Shown here: positions 17,345 to 26,705 of the stretch, one piece after another
How positions within the stretch are numbered: position 1 is the first letter of the stretch
Layout: every line of letters starts with the position of its first letter
Source of the DNA: Phreatobacter stygius
GTDB lineage: Bacteria > Pseudomonadota > Alphaproteobacteria > Rhizobiales > Phreatobacteraceae
NCBI RefSeq assembly: GCF_005144885.1
Contig: NZ_CP039690.1
Span: forward strand, 4,663,001 to 4,727,000
Length of the DNA: 64,000 bases
Direction: 5' to 3'
The notes under the pieces: generated by a model
Seen by the model: the letters and a program-made list of their open reading frames with translations, nothing else
The model's database searches: none
What the model was told of the DNA's origin: nothing
Translations under genes and position numbers: made by a program

Positions 17345-17404
17345 AATCGGTCGCGCGTCATCAGGGTCAAAATTCGGCTGGCGCGCGCAAGGGAGCCGTG
17401 ATCA

Positions 17405-19402
17405 ATGCTGTCTGTCACTCAGCCGCGTGAAAAACTCGGGCAAATGGCCAATGCGATCCGCTCGCTGGCCATGGATGCCGTCGAGCAGGCCAAGTCAGGC
17501 CATCCCGGCATGCCGATGGGCACCGCCGACATCGCGGCCGTGCTGTTCACCAAGTTTCTGAAATTCGACGCAGCCAACCCGACCTGGCCCGATCGCGACC
17601 GCTTCGTGCTCTCCGCCGGCCACGGATCGATGCTGATCTATGCGCTGCTCTATCTGACCGGCGCGCCGGGCATGACGATCGACGAGATCAAGCGGTTCCG
17701 CCAGATCGGCTCGAAGACCCCGGGCCATCCGGAAAACTTCATCACCACGGGCATCGAGACCACCACCGGTCCGCTCGGCCAGGGCATTGCCACCGCCGTC
17801 GGCATGGCGCTCGCCGAGAAGATGCTGGCGGCCGAGTTCGGCAAAAAGGCGGTCGACCACCACACCTATGTCATCGCCTCCGACGGCGACCTGATGGAAG
17901 GTGTGTCGCAAGAAGCCATTGCCATGGCCGGGCACTGGAAGCTGAACAAGTTGATCGTGCTGTTCGACGACAACGACATTTCCATTGACGGGCCGCTGTC
18001 GCTCGCCGACTCGGTCGACCAGGTGAAGCGTTTCCAGGCCGCCGGCTGGCGTGCCGAGCGCATCAATGGCCACGACACCGATGCGATCGCCGCGGCGATC
18101 GAGCGGGCGAAGAAGTCGGGCAAGCCGTCGCTGATCGCCTGCAAGACCGTCATCGGCTACGGCGCGCCGAAAAAGGCCGGAACCTCCAAGGCCCATGGCG
18201 AACCGCTCGGCGCCGAGGAACTGAAGGCCGCCAAGGAAAAGCTCGGCATTGCGCCGGAACCGTTCAGCGTGCCGGCCGAGGTGCTGAAGGCCTGGCGCGA
18301 GGCTGGCGGCCGCGGCGTTGCCGCCCGCAAGGAATGGGAAAGCCGGATCGCCGCGCTGTCGCCGAAGAAGCGGGCTGAACTGGAGCGCCGCCTGAGGGGC
18401 GAGCGTCCGGCCAAGCTCGCCAAGGCCCTTGCGGCGCATAAGAAGGCGCTGATCGCCACGCCGCAGAACATTGCCACCCGCAAGTCGTCGGAACTCGCCA
18501 TCGAGGCGATCGCGCCGGCCATGCCGGAATTCCTCGCCGGTTCCGCCGATCTCACCGGCTCGAACAACACCAAGGCCAAGTCGGTCGCCGCCTTTTCGGC
18601 GAAGAACCCGAAAGGCCGCTACATCCATTACGGCATTCGCGAGCACGGCATGGCCGCCGCCATGAACGGCATCGCGCTGCATGGCGGCTTCGCCCCGAAC
18701 GGCGCGACCTTCCTCGTGTTCACCGACTACGCCCGGCCTGCCATGCGGCTGGCCGCCCTGATGGGCACCAGTGTCGTCTATGTCATGACCCATGATTCGA
18801 TCGGGCTTGGCGAAGATGGCCCGACCCACCAGCCGGTCGAACACCTGGCGGCGCTGCGCGCCATTCCGAACATGCGTGTGTTCCGGCCGGCCGATGCGGT
18901 GGAAGTCGCCGAATGCTGGGAGCTGGCGCTGAACCGCGCCGATGGTCCGAGCGTGCTGGCGCTGACCCGCCAGAACCTGCCGCAGCTGCGCACCGAGGTG
19001 AAGGCCAATCGGAGCGCCGAGGGCGCTTATGAACTGGCCGCGGCCGAAGGCGGCAAGGCCCAGGTGACGATCTTCGCGACCGGCTCGGAGGTCGAGATCG
19101 CGGTCGGCGCCCGCAAGCTGCTGACCGACAAGGGCGTGCGCGCCCGCGTCGTCTCGGTGCCTTCGCTCGACCTGTTCCTCGGCCTGCCCGCCGATGCCAG
19201 GGCCAAAGTGGTCGGCGACGCCCCGGTCAAGGTTGCGGTCGAGGCTGCGGTCCGCTGGGGCTGGGACGCCCTGATCGGTTCGGATGGCGTCTTCGTCGGC
19301 ATGGCCGGCTTCGGCGCCTCCGCCCCCTACAAGGACCTCTACAAGCATTTCGGCATTACCGCCGAGGCCGTGGCCGCGGCGGCGCTCGCACGGGTCGGCT
19401 GA
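17405..19402 (+). CDS. tkt: Transketolase
   Basis: A 665-residue thiamine-diphosphate enzyme that moves two-carbon units between sugar phosphates in the pentose phosphate and Calvin cycles. The diphosphate-binding signature is [13 protein letters not shown], preceded by [13 protein letters not shown] and GPLGQGIA. The central domain has [19 protein letters not shown] and [19 protein letters not shown], the transketolase signature. It is the first gene of tkt-gap-pgk-fba, a common rhizobial order. The region around residues 320-355 is Lys/Arg rich but aligns with the normal domain linker. Confidence 0.97.
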   Translation: MLSVTQPREKLGQMANAIRSLAMDAVEQAKSGHPGMPMGTADIAAVLFTKFLKFDAANPTWPDRDRFVLSAGHGSMLIYALLYLTGAPGMTIDEIKRFRQIGSKTPGHPENFITTGIETTTGPLGQGIATAVGMALAEKMLAAEFGKKAVDHHTYVIASDGDLMEGVSQEAIAMAGHWKLNKLIVLFDDNDISIDGPLSLADSVDQVKRFQAAGWRAERINGHDTDAIAAAIERAKKSGKPSLIACKTVIGYGAPKKAGTSKAHGEPLGAEELKAAKEKLGIAPEPFSVPAEVLKAWREAGGRGVAARKEWESRIAALSPKKRAELERRLRGERPAKLAKALAAHKKALIATPQNIATRKSSELAIEAIAPAMPEFLAGSADLTGSNNTKAKSVAAFSAKNPKGRYIHYGIREHGMAAAMNGIALHGGFAPNGATFLVFTDYARPAMRLAALMGTSVVYVMTHDSIGLGEDGPTHQPVEHLAALRAIPNMRVFRPADAVEVAECWELALNRADGPSVLALTRQNLPQLRTEVKANRSAEGAYELAAAEGGKAQVTIFATGSEVEIAVGARKLLTDKGVRARVVSVPSLDLFLGLPADARAKVVGDAPVKVAVEAAVRWGWDALIGSDGVFVGMAGFGASAPYKDLYKHFGITAEAVAAAALARVG

Positions 19403-19422
19403 CGCCCGGCGGCAAAATCACC

Positions 19423-19446
19423 CCCGAGGACCTTCAGGCCCTCGGG
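19423..19446 (+). terminator. Hairpin between tkt and gap
   Basis: CCCGAGG (19423-19429) pairs with CCTCGGG (19440-19446). There is no T-run. It may act as a 3' stability element or weak attenuator in the operon. Confidence 0.5.
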
Positions 19447-19536
19447 ATGTCACAATCGGGCGCCAGTTCCCGATGCGGATTGAGGAAATGAGGCGGGCCC
19501 AAGCTCGACCTGCCAGATGCCAAGGAGAATGATCCC

Positions 19537-20547
19537 ATGACCGTTCGCGTCTTCATCAATGGCTTCGGCCGCATCGGCCGCAACGTCCTGCGCGCCATCG
19601 TCGAAGGTAAGCGCAGGGATATCGAGGTCGTCGGTATCAACGATCTCGGCCCGGTGGAGACCAATGCGCATCTGCTGCGTTTCGATTCGGTCCATGGCCG
19701 TTTCCCGGCCGAGGTGAAGGTCGATGGCGACCACATCGTCGTCGCCGGCAAGCGCATCAAGGTGACGGCGATCAAGGATCCGGCCGAGCTGCCGCACAAG
19801 GCGCTGAACGTCGATGTCGCGATGGAATGCACCGGCATCTTCACCACCCGCGACAAGGCGGCCGCGCACCTGAAAGCCGGCGCCAAGCGCGTGCTGGTCT
19901 CGGCGCCCTGCGACGGTGCCGACCTGACCGTGGTGTTCGGCGTCAATGACGACAAGCTGACCAAGGATCATCTGGTCGTGTCGAACGCCTCCTGCACCAC
20001 CAACTGCCTGGCCCCGGTGGTTGCGGTGCTGCACAAGGCGGTTGGCATCGACAAGGGCTTCATGACCACGATCCATGCCTATACCGGCGACCAGCCGACG
20101 CTCGACACCATGCATAAGGATCTCTATCGCGCCCGCGCCGCCGGCCTGTCGATGATCCCGACCTCGACCGGCGCGGCCAAGGCCATCGGCCTGGTCATTC
20201 CGGAGCTGAAGGGCCGTCTCGACGGCACCTCGATCCGCGTGCCGACGCCCAATGTCTCGGTCGTCGACTTCAAGTTCATGGCCAAGCGCAAGACCACCGT
20301 CGAGAAGGTCAACGAGGCTATCCTGAAGGCCGCCAAGCGGGGCCCGCTCAAGGGCATCCTCGGCGTCACCGATCAGCCGAATGTGTCGATCGACATGAAC
20401 CACGACCCGCATTCGTCGATCTTTGCGCTCGACCAGACCAAGGTCCTCGACGAGAAGTTCGTGCGTATCCTCACCTGGTACGACAATGAGTGGGGTTTCT
20501 CGAACCGCATGAGCGACACGGCGGTTGCCATCGCCAAGCTGATCTGA
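19537..20547 (+). CDS. gap: Glyceraldehyde-3-phosphate dehydrogenase, type I
   Basis: A 336-residue enzyme that interconverts glyceraldehyde-3-phosphate and 1,3-bisphosphoglycerate. The Rossmann start [14 protein letters not shown], catalytic Cys153 in [12 protein letters not shown] and the C-terminal [12 protein letters not shown] are all present. Asn35-Asp36 after the second beta strand fits NAD preference. It is preceded by AAGGAGAA near 19521. As the third product of a Calvin/gluconeogenic set it could work in either direction. Confidence 0.97.
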   Translation: MTVRVFINGFGRIGRNVLRAIVEGKRRDIEVVGINDLGPVETNAHLLRFDSVHGRFPAEVKVDGDHIVVAGKRIKVTAIKDPAELPHKALNVDVAMECTGIFTTRDKAAAHLKAGAKRVLVSAPCDGADLTVVFGVNDDKLTKDHLVVSNASCTTNCLAPVVAVLHKAVGIDKGFMTTIHAYTGDQPTLDTMHKDLYRARAAGLSMIPTSTGAAKAIGLVIPELKGRLDGTSIRVPTPNVSVVDFKFMAKRKTTVEKVNEAILKAAKRGPLKGILGVTDQPNVSIDMNHDPHSSIFALDQTKVLDEKFVRILTWYDNEWGFSNRMSDTAVAIAKLI

Positions 20548-20555
20548 TCACGCTC

Positions 20556-20588
20556 GGGCCGTCCGGACCACGGGCGGCCCCTCTCTTT
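20556..20588 (+). terminator. Hairpin between gap and pgk
   Basis: A 10-bp stem with one G-T pair, GGGCCGTCCG (20556-20565) with CGGGCGGCCC (20571-20580), loop GACCA, followed by the pyrimidine run CTCTCTTTCC. This looks like an attenuating or partial terminator within the operon. Confidence 0.6.
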
Positions 20589-20602
20589 CCGGGATCTGTA
20601 TC

Positions 20603-21793
20603 ATGAGCTCCTTCCGCACCCTCGACGGCGCCGACGTCAACGGCAAGCGCGTCCTCGTCCGCGTCGACCTGAACGTTCCCATGGAGAACGGCAAGGTCAC
20701 TGACGTGACCCGGCTGGAGCGTATCGTGCCGACGCTGGCCACGCTCGCCGCCCGCGGTGCCAAGGTGATCATCCTTGCCCATTTCGGCCGGCCCAAGGGT
20801 GTCGATCCGACCCAGTCGCTGAAGCCGGTCGTGCCGGCGCTGGCCCATGTGCTGCGGCGCCCCGTGGCCTTTGCGGAGGACTGCATCGGCGAGGTCGCCA
20901 GGCGTGCGGTCGAGGCGATCAAGCCGGGCGATATCCTGGTGCTCGAGAACACCCGCTTCCACAAGGGCGAGGAAAAGAACGATCCGGATTTCGTCCGGGC
21001 TCTCGCCGAGAACGGCGATATCTGGGTGGCCGACGCCTTTTCGGCGGCGCACCGGGCCCATGCCTCGACCGAGGGCCTCGGCCATGTCCTGCCGGCTTTT
21101 GCCGGCCTCACCATGCAGGCCGAGCTGGAAGCGCTGACCAAGGCGCTCGACAAGCCCAAGCGGCCGCTGGTCGCGGTGGTCGGCGGCGCCAAGGTCTCCT
21201 CCAAGATCGATCTCCTGGAAAACCTGGTCACCAAGGTCGATGCGCTGGTCATCGGCGGCGGCATGGCCAACACCTTCCTGCATGCCCAGGGGGTGAAGAT
21301 CGGCAAGTCGCTGGCGGAGAAGGATCTGGCGCCCACCGCGCTGCGCATCCTGGCCAAGGCCGAGCAGTCGAAATGCGCCATCATCCTGCCGGTTGATGCC
21401 ACCATCGCTTACCATTTCCAGGCCAATGCGCCGGCATTTGCTTATGGTCTCGACGCCATCCCGCATGACGCGATGATCCTGGATGTCGGTCCGCAATCGA
21501 TCGAGCGCATCCAGGGCGCCATCGACGACGCCGCGACGCTGGTCTGGAACGGCCCGCTCGGCGCTTTCGAAATCCCGCCCTTCGACAAGGGGACGGTGGC
21601 CGCCGCCCGCCATGCCGCCGAGCGCACTGCCAAGGGCAAGCTCCTGTCGGTTGCCGGCGGCGGCGATACGGTGGCGGCGCTCAACCAGGCCCGGGCCGCC
21701 GATCGCTTCACCTATGTCTCGACCGCCGGCGGCGCCTTCCTCGAATGGCTCGAAGGCAAACCGCTGCCGGGCGTCGAGGTGCTTCGGATCTGA
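20603..21793 (+). CDS. pgk: Phosphoglycerate kinase
   Basis: A 396-residue two-domain kinase that transfers phosphate between 1,3-bisphosphoglycerate and ADP. The substrate-binding VLVRVDLNVPMENGKV is at the N-terminus, and VGGAKVSSKIDLLENLV and GGGMANTF mark the nucleotide domain. The glycine-rich SVAGGGDTVAALNQ lies near the C-terminus. Length is standard. Confidence 0.97.
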   Translation: MSSFRTLDGADVNGKRVLVRVDLNVPMENGKVTDVTRLERIVPTLATLAARGAKVIILAHFGRPKGVDPTQSLKPVVPALAHVLRRPVAFAEDCIGEVARRAVEAIKPGDILVLENTRFHKGEEKNDPDFVRALAENGDIWVADAFSAAHRAHASTEGLGHVLPAFAGLTMQAELEALTKALDKPKRPLVAVVGGAKVSSKIDLLENLVTKVDALVIGGGMANTFLHAQGVKIGKSLAEKDLAPTALRILAKAEQSKCAIILPVDATIAYHFQANAPAFAYGLDAIPHDAMILDVGPQSIERIQGAIDDAATLVWNGPLGAFEIPPFDKGTVAAARHAAERTAKGKLLSVAGGGDTVAALNQARAADRFTYVSTAGGAFLEWLEGKPLPGVEVLRI

Positions 21794-21803
21794 TCAATAT
21801 CCC

Positions 21804-21827
21804 GACGCCCGGTCATGGCCGGGCGTC
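21804..21827 (+). terminator. Hairpin between pgk and fba
   Basis: A perfect 9-bp stem, GACGCCCGG (21804-21812) with CCGGGCGTC (21819-21827), in the 57-bp spacer. No T-run follows. It fills most of the spacer before the GGAGG of fba at 21840. Confidence 0.55.
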
Positions 21828-21850
21828 ATCCATTCTGACGGAGGAAAACC

Positions 21851-22918
21851 ATGGCCCGTATCACGCTTCGCCAGCTTCTCGATCACGCCGCCGAGCACGA
21901 CTATGGCGTGCCGGCCTTCAACATCAACAATATGGAGCAGGCGCTGGCGATCATGGAGGCGGCCAATGCCGTCGACGCGCCGGTCATCATCCAGGCCTCG
22001 CGCGGCGCGCGTTCTTATGCCAACGACATCATGCTGAAGCACATGATGGACGCGGTCACCGAGATCTACCCGCATATTCCGGTCTGCGTGCATCTCGATC
22101 ACGGCAATGAGCCGGCGACCTGCATGACCGCGATCCAGGCCGGCTTCACCTCGGTCATGATGGACGGCTCGCTGAAGGCCGACGGCAAGACTCCGGGCGA
22201 CTGGGACTACAATGTCGGCGTCACCAAGCAGGTCACCGACATGTCCCACCTCGGCGGCATCTCGGTCGAGGGTGAGCTCGGCGTGCTCGGTTCGCTGGAA
22301 ACCGGCGAAGGCGAGAAGGAAGACGGCCACGGCGCCGAGGGCAAGCTCAGCCACGACCAGTTGCTGACCAATCCCGACGAGGCCGTGAAGTTCGTGCGTG
22401 AGACCAAGGTCGACGCGCTGGCGATCGCCATGGGCACCTCGCATGGCGCCTACAAGTTCTCGCGCAAGCCCGACGGCAAGGTTCTGGCCATGCATGTGAT
22501 CGAGGAGATCCACCGCAAGCTGCCGAACACCCACCTGGTCATGCACGGCTCCTCCTCGGTGCCGCAGGACCTGCAGGACATCATCAACACCTTCGGCGGC
22601 CAGATGAAGCCGACCTGGGGCGTGCCGGTGGAGGAGATCCAGCGCGGCATTCGCCACGGCGTGCGCAAGATCAATATCGATACCGACAACCGGATGGCCA
22701 TGACCGGCCAGATCCGCAAGGTTCTCGCCGAGAACCCGAGCGAATTCGATCCGCGCAAATATCTCAAGCCCGCCATGGAAGCGATGACCAAGCTCTGCCG
22801 CCAGCGGCTGGAAGAGTTCAACACCGCCGGCCAGGCCTCGAAGATCAAGAAGGTGATTACGCCGGCTGACATGGCCAAGCGTTATGCCAAGGGCGAGCTG
22901 GATCCCAAGATCGCCTGA
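21851..22918 (+). CDS. fba: Class II fructose-bisphosphate aldolase, Calvin-cycle type
   Basis: A 355-residue zinc-dependent aldolase joining dihydroxyacetone phosphate and glyceraldehyde-3-phosphate. Zinc and substrate regions are [27 protein letters not shown] and HGSSSVPQ. The insertion with [12 protein letters not shown] is typical of the Calvin-cycle subtype found in autotrophs and many rhizobia. It closes the operon and is followed by a strong terminator. No RuBisCO or phosphoribulokinase is in the window, so use in glycolysis/gluconeogenesis is as likely. Confidence 0.96.
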   Translation: MARITLRQLLDHAAEHDYGVPAFNINNMEQALAIMEAANAVDAPVIIQASRGARSYANDIMLKHMMDAVTEIYPHIPVCVHLDHGNEPATCMTAIQAGFTSVMMDGSLKADGKTPGDWDYNVGVTKQVTDMSHLGGISVEGELGVLGSLETGEGEKEDGHGAEGKLSHDQLLTNPDEAVKFVRETKVDALAIAMGTSHGAYKFSRKPDGKVLAMHVIEEIHRKLPNTHLVMHGSSSVPQDLQDIINTFGGQMKPTWGVPVEEIQRGIRHGVRKINIDTDNRMAMTGQIRKVLAENPSEFDPRKYLKPAMEAMTKLCRQRLEEFNTAGQASKIKKVITPADMAKRYAKGELDPKIA

Positions 22919-22920
22919 GG

Positions 22921-22950
22921 GCGAATGGCGAAATAGCGAATGGCGAATAG
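22921..22950. repeat. Two copies of a 15-bp GCGAATGGCG word
   Basis: GCGAATGGCGAAATA (22921-22935) is followed directly by GCGAATGGCGAATAG (22936-22950), 13 of 15 identical. A related GGCGAGTGGCGAAC stands at 23027-23040, and an inverted related copy lies beyond the insertion sequence at 24564-24590. Confidence 0.6.
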
Positions 22951-22954
22951 GGAA

Positions 22955-22988
22955 GGGGGCGCCCGGGGCGATCGGGCGCTCCCTTTTT
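22955..22988 (+). terminator. Rho-independent terminator of the tkt-gap-pgk-fba operon
   Basis: GGGGGCGCCCG (22955-22965) pairs with CGGGCGCTCCC (22973-22983) with one G-T pair, followed by TTTTT. It lies 37 bp after the fba stop. Confidence 0.88.
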
Positions 22989-23079
22989 CATGGGCCTGGG
23001 CGACAAGGGGAATGTGATCGCCTATGGGCGAGTGGCGAACTTAGGAAAAGGGCGCGCCCGCAACGCGCGCGAACCCTCT

Positions 23080-23090
23080 CCCGCTTGCGG
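23080..23090. repeat. Left copy of the 11-bp target-site duplication
   Basis: CCCGCTTGCGG at 23080-23090, repeated in the same orientation at 24512-24522, on both sides of the insertion sequence. The sequence is the bulge, inner stem and loop of a palindrome whose outer arms are AACCCTCT (23072-23079) and AGAGGGTT (24523-24530). Confidence 0.85.
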
Positions 23091-24511
23091 CTACGACATT
23101 CACACATCGTGGGTTGCGAGGAGGATGCGGCTCTGATTCCTTGATCCGCAGCTAGCGGGAGGAAGCAGATGCAGGAGCATGGGCTGGGGCGGTTTGGCGA
23201 CCGCCGGCTGGAAAAAGGGGGGTCTTTTTGCACCGCCGGCTGGTCGAGTGGGGTGGTCGTGGCATTCGGATTCGGCCGCTGGGCGGCAACCGGCGAGGCG
23301 AGATGCGCCTGACCCGTTTGCTGCGCAATCCGGCGGTGACGGTCGAAGAGATGGCGGCGACGGCGCAAGAGCGCACGGCGGAACGGTGTATCGGCCGGCC
23401 GGTGCTGGCGATCCAGGACACCACCAGCATCAAGTCGAGCGGCGGCGGTGGGCTTATGTTGCATGCGATGATCGCGGTGGATGCCGAGGACGGCGCCATC
23501 CTGGGGTTGGCGCATGCTCAATTCATGAGCCGCGACAAAGGCTTGCGTGGGGAGCGGAAATCCCGCCCATTGGCGGCGAAAGAGAGCCGGCGCTGGCTGG
23601 AAGGGGGCGAAGACGCGGCCAGGATCGGGGCGCTGGCTCGTAGCGTGACGGTGATCGCCGATCGCGAGGGCGATATCTTCGAGGCCTTTGCACGACGCCC
23701 GAAGGACATCGAGCTTCTGGTCAGGGCGGCCCAAGATCGCAGCCTCGGCGATGGCGGTCGGCTGTTTGCCACCGTGGATGCCTTGCCTGAGGCCGGCCGG
23801 ACCCTGCTGGACCTGCCGGCCAAGCCCGGCCGCAAGGCGCGCCAGGCGCGACTGGCGGTCCGCTTCATGGCGGCGCAATTGGCACGTCCCAAGGCCGGCA
23901 CACCAGGACTTGAGGCCCTGCCGGCGAGCGTCGGCATGACGCTGGTCGATATCCGCGAAGTCGATCCACCGGCGGGCGAGCCGGCGGTTCACTGGCGGCT
24001 CTTGATCTCGCGCGCGGTCCGCGACATCACCGAAGCCCTGGCGGTGGCCGAGCTCTACCGGCGTCGTTGGGCCATCGAGCAGTTGTTCCGCACCCTGAAG
24101 ACCCAGGGCTACGACATCGAAGGCCTGCGCATCGCCGAGGATGTGCCCCGTCTCAAGCTGGTCATGGCAGCGCTGGTGGCCGCGGTCAGCGTCCAGCAAC
24201 TCGTCCATGCTCGTGACGGCGCATCGCCTCAGACCCCGCTCAGGCCGCTCACCGATGCCTTCCAGCCGGAAGATCAGCCCTTGCTCGAGGCGCTCTCGGC
24301 CAAGCTGGAGGGCAAGACCCAGCGGCAGAAGAATCCACACCCCAAGGGCTCGCTCGCCTTTGCCGCCTGGGTTTGCGCAAGGCTCGGTGGCTGGACCGGA
24401 TATTACGGCAAGCCTGGCCCGATGGTCATGCTACAGGGCTGGCTATCCTTCTACGATGCCAAGCAGGGATGGGACGCTCTCGCCCAGGCAAAAGATGTGT
24501 GAATCTAGTAG
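23091..24511 (+). mobile_element. IS4-family insertion sequence, 1421 bp
   Basis: Ends are 18-bp inverted repeats, CTACGACATTCACACATC at 23091-23108 and CTACTAGATTCACACATC on the minus strand at 24511-24494, 16 of 18 identical. The element is flanked by an 11-bp direct repeat, the length expected for IS231-like members of IS4. It carries one transposase frame whose stop codon lies inside the right repeat. The duplication is intact, so the insertion is probably recent. The copy may be defective because the transposase start is out of frame. Confidence 0.88.
23228..24502 (+). CDS. IS4-family DDE transposase, 5' end frameshifted
   Basis: From TTG at 23228 the frame gives 424 residues. The DDE triad is Asp64 (IQDTTS), Asp145 (IADREGD) and Glu284, the last inside a perfect YREK motif, Y277-x2-R280-x3-E284-x6-K291. 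The expected N-terminus (MQEHGLGRFGDRRLEKGG) is encoded just upstream from ATG 23169 but one base out of frame; the two parts join if one T is added to, or re-read in, the T run at 23225-23229. So either a one-base deletion has inactivated the gene or slippage restores it. Without the N-terminal piece the DNA-binding part would be incomplete. Confidence 0.85.
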   Translation: MHRRLVEWGGRGIRIRPLGGNRRGEMRLTRLLRNPAVTVEEMAATAQERTAERCIGRPVLAIQDTTSIKSSGGGGLMLHAMIAVDAEDGAILGLAHAQFMSRDKGLRGERKSRPLAAKESRRWLEGGEDAARIGALARSVTVIADREGDIFEAFARRPKDIELLVRAAQDRSLGDGGRLFATVDALPEAGRTLLDLPAKPGRKARQARLAVRFMAAQLARPKAGTPGLEALPASVGMTLVDIREVDPPAGEPAVHWRLLISRAVRDITEALAVAELYRRRWAIEQLFRTLKTQGYDIEGLRIAEDVPRLKLVMAALVAAVSVQQLVHARDGASPQTPLRPLTDAFQPEDQPLLEALSAKLEGKTQRQKNPHPKGSLAFAAWVCARLGGWTGYYGKPGPMVMLQGWLSFYDAKQGWDALAQAKDV

Positions 24512-24522
24512 CCCGCTTGCGG
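24512..24522. repeat. Right copy of the 11-bp target-site duplication
   Basis: CCCGCTTGCGG, identical to 23080-23090. Together with the following AGAGGGTT it forms the right half of the palindrome that was the target. Confidence 0.85.
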
Positions 24523-24563
24523 AGAGGGTTTACGCGGCCTTATACGCCGGGCCACGCCACCCA

Positions 24564-24590
24564 ATTCGCTCCTCGCCACTCGCTATTCGC
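24564..24590. repeat. Inverted GCGAATAGCGAGTGGCGA-type repeat
   Basis: On the minus strand this reads GCGAATAGCGAGTGGCGAGG and then AGCGAAT, related to the words at 22921-22950 and 23027-23040 but in opposite orientation. The copies bracket the palindrome in which the insertion sequence sits. Confidence 0.5.
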
Positions 24591-24594
24591 TCTC

Positions 24595-26511
24595 TTACTT
24601 GTTTGCCTCGACCGTCACATTGAACATCGGCAGGAGCGCCAGGGGCGAGCCCTGAGCCGCCATGGCAAGGGCTGCCAGCGGCACGTCGCCCTTGGGCGTC
24701 GCGGTGATCACCAGCGAGTTCGGATCGTCGAGGAAGGTGGCGAGCGCCGTGGTGATCTGGCTCGCCAGCAGCTTGTCGGGCACGAACTGGCCGACCATGG
24801 CGGTCAGCTGCATCTTCAGTTGCTCGGTGAAGGCCTCTTCCTCGACGCCCGCCTGTTCGGCGGTGTGGGTCAGGAAGGAGGCGACGCCACCGGACTCCTT
24901 GTAGGACAGCACCAGCCGGCCGGCCTTGGCGGCAAGGCCGAGCAGCGTGGCGCTGGCCGGCAGGGCCTCGACAGCGGCACGATCGATGCCGCCGATGTTG
25001 AGGGCGAGATTCAAGGCGCCGACATCGTTGACGTCGACATTCAGCGTGCGCATGCGCAATTCGCGCGCGGCTTCGACATATTCGATCTCGAGTTCGGCCG
25101 CGAGGGTGATCTTGTCCTCGATGCCGAGCGGCGCGAGCTGGACCTTCTGGCGCGCATCGGTGATCGGGGCATCAAATCCGGTGATGCGCGCGCGGATGCG
25201 GGTCGGCATCAGGCCAATGCGCGGACCGGCCTCGATCTCGGCGCGCTGCACCGAGCCGAGCGGCTGGCCCGTGGCCTGGGTGACCGTGATGTCCTCGGTC
25301 AGAATGCGGCGCACGTCCGGATAGGCGCTCGCCGGCGGCGTCGCGCCGGGGGTGAAGCGGCCCTCGCCATAGTCCTTGCCCAGCGCAACCAGGCCCGAGG
25401 CATCGATGTTTTCGACCAGGAAGCGGCCGATCCGCGTGATCTGGCCACGCCGCTCGTGGGCGACGAGGCCGCCCATCTCGATCGATGCGATCTTGCCCTG
25501 GGTCACGCCGGCAATGGCGAAGCGTTGCATCTCGAAGGCTTGCCGGCCTTCGCCCTGGCCGCGAAAATTGGTGATCTCGATCCGCTCGAAGTCCAGCCGG
25601 GCGAAAACCTCCGCCATGGCGCCGAGTGAACGGCGGCTCGCCGCGTCGTCGCCGCTACCGGTCGGGTCGACCTCCGTGAAGGCCTGGCTCAGCGCGACCA
25701 GCGAGCGTTCGCCTGCCCGCATGGTGACCCGGCCGATGGCAATGCGTTCGATCGAGAACGGCGCGCCATTGGCGCCGGTACCGCGCAATTGCTCGATGGT
25801 GCCGCTGTCGAGCGCATTGAAGGCGCCGCCGCCGGTACGGACGCCGGCGGTCAGGTCGAAACCGACGAACCGCATGGCACCGCTTTCGACCTTGCGGCCG
25901 GCCTCGGCCGGCGAGATCACCGTGCTGGCAATGGTCAGCTCGGCCATCTTGCCCTGGGCATAGCGGCTGATCGCCAGGGTGTTGTAGGTCGCCTCTTCGG
26001 TGCGGGCGGGCCGGCGCCGCGTCACCGTCATCGACGGCACGCTGATGCGATCGGCGGAGAATTTGGTCAGCGCATTTTCGCTGGCGCCCGAGAAAAACGG
26101 CTCGCGGGTCGCGAAACTGGCGAGCAGGGCTGCGAAGGAACCTTGCGCGCCGGTGATCTCGGCGGTCGCCAGCCGATAGGCCTGGCCATCCGCGGCGGTG
26201 CCTTCGATCCCCTCCAGCTGGACCCGCGCGCCGGTCAGCGCATCGCCGTTCACCGGGCCGCCGGAAATCGTGGCGCGGGTGATCTTGACGCCGACCGGAC
26301 GTTCGCCGGCAGCCGCGAAGGTCAGATTCGACAGCACCAGGTTGGAGCCCTCGTCGCGGGCTTCGCCGATCGCCGCGCCGGGAATCTGCAGCCCGGACAG
26401 AGCCGATACCGTCGCGCCCTTCAGGTCGTCGGCCGGGCCGGCCGCGGCCGCGGCAGTGAGAACCAGGAGCATGGCGGCCGAAAGGCGCAATGTCGCAACG
26501 GATGGAAACAT
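24595..26511 (-). CDS. Exported protein of unknown family, 638 residues
   Basis: Start chosen at MFPSVATLRLSAAML, which gives a clean Sec signal peptide of about 25 residues ending in AAAAAGPAD; the longer frame upstream has no such feature. The mature protein is rich in Ala, Ile and Thr with repeating patterns such as ATISGGPVNGDAL and ITRATISGG that suggest beta-rich structure. It ends in MFNVTVEANK. No catalytic motif or lipobox is visible. It is transcribed toward the insertion sequence and divergent from the ThiE-like gene. Function unknown. Confidence 0.75.
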   Translation of the reverse strand: MFPSVATLRLSAAMLLVLTAAAAAGPADDLKGATVSALSGLQIPGAAIGEARDEGSNLVLSNLTFAAAGERPVGVKITRATISGGPVNGDALTGARVQLEGIEGTAADGQAYRLATAEITGAQGSFAALLASFATREPFFSGASENALTKFSADRISVPSMTVTRRRPARTEEATYNTLAISRYAQGKMAELTIASTVISPAEAGRKVESGAMRFVGFDLTAGVRTGGGAFNALDSGTIEQLRGTGANGAPFSIERIAIGRVTMRAGERSLVALSQAFTEVDPTGSGDDAASRRSLGAMAEVFARLDFERIEITNFRGQGEGRQAFEMQRFAIAGVTQGKIASIEMGGLVAHERRGQITRIGRFLVENIDASGLVALGKDYGEGRFTPGATPPASAYPDVRRILTEDITVTQATGQPLGSVQRAEIEAGPRIGLMPTRIRARITGFDAPITDARQKVQLAPLGIEDKITLAAELEIEYVEAARELRMRTLNVDVNDVGALNLALNIGGIDRAAVEALPASATLLGLAAKAGRLVLSYKESGGVASFLTHTAEQAGVEEEAFTEQLKMQLTAMVGQFVPDKLLASQITTALATFLDDPNSLVITATPKGDVPLAALAMAAQGSPLALLPMFNVTVEANK

Positions 26512-26705
26512 GGTGGTTGTCCTGACCTTGGATCGGGCAATGGTAACGTGATGCTCGGCCGTCATCGTCTTCGGTTTACCCCTCATCCGACCCGGCGCAG
26601 GGCGGTGACCGTGGCTCGGACTTGTTTCCAAACGATGTCGGGGGCGCCACTTTTTGCAATCTCCTCTCCCCTTTTTCGCCGCTTTCGGTCATAGGGTGGC
26701 AGATC

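Noticed and set aside
17280-17345. tRNA-like end near the Bug terminator
   Set aside because: No acceptor, D or anticodon arms can be folded; it is a plain intrinsic terminator.
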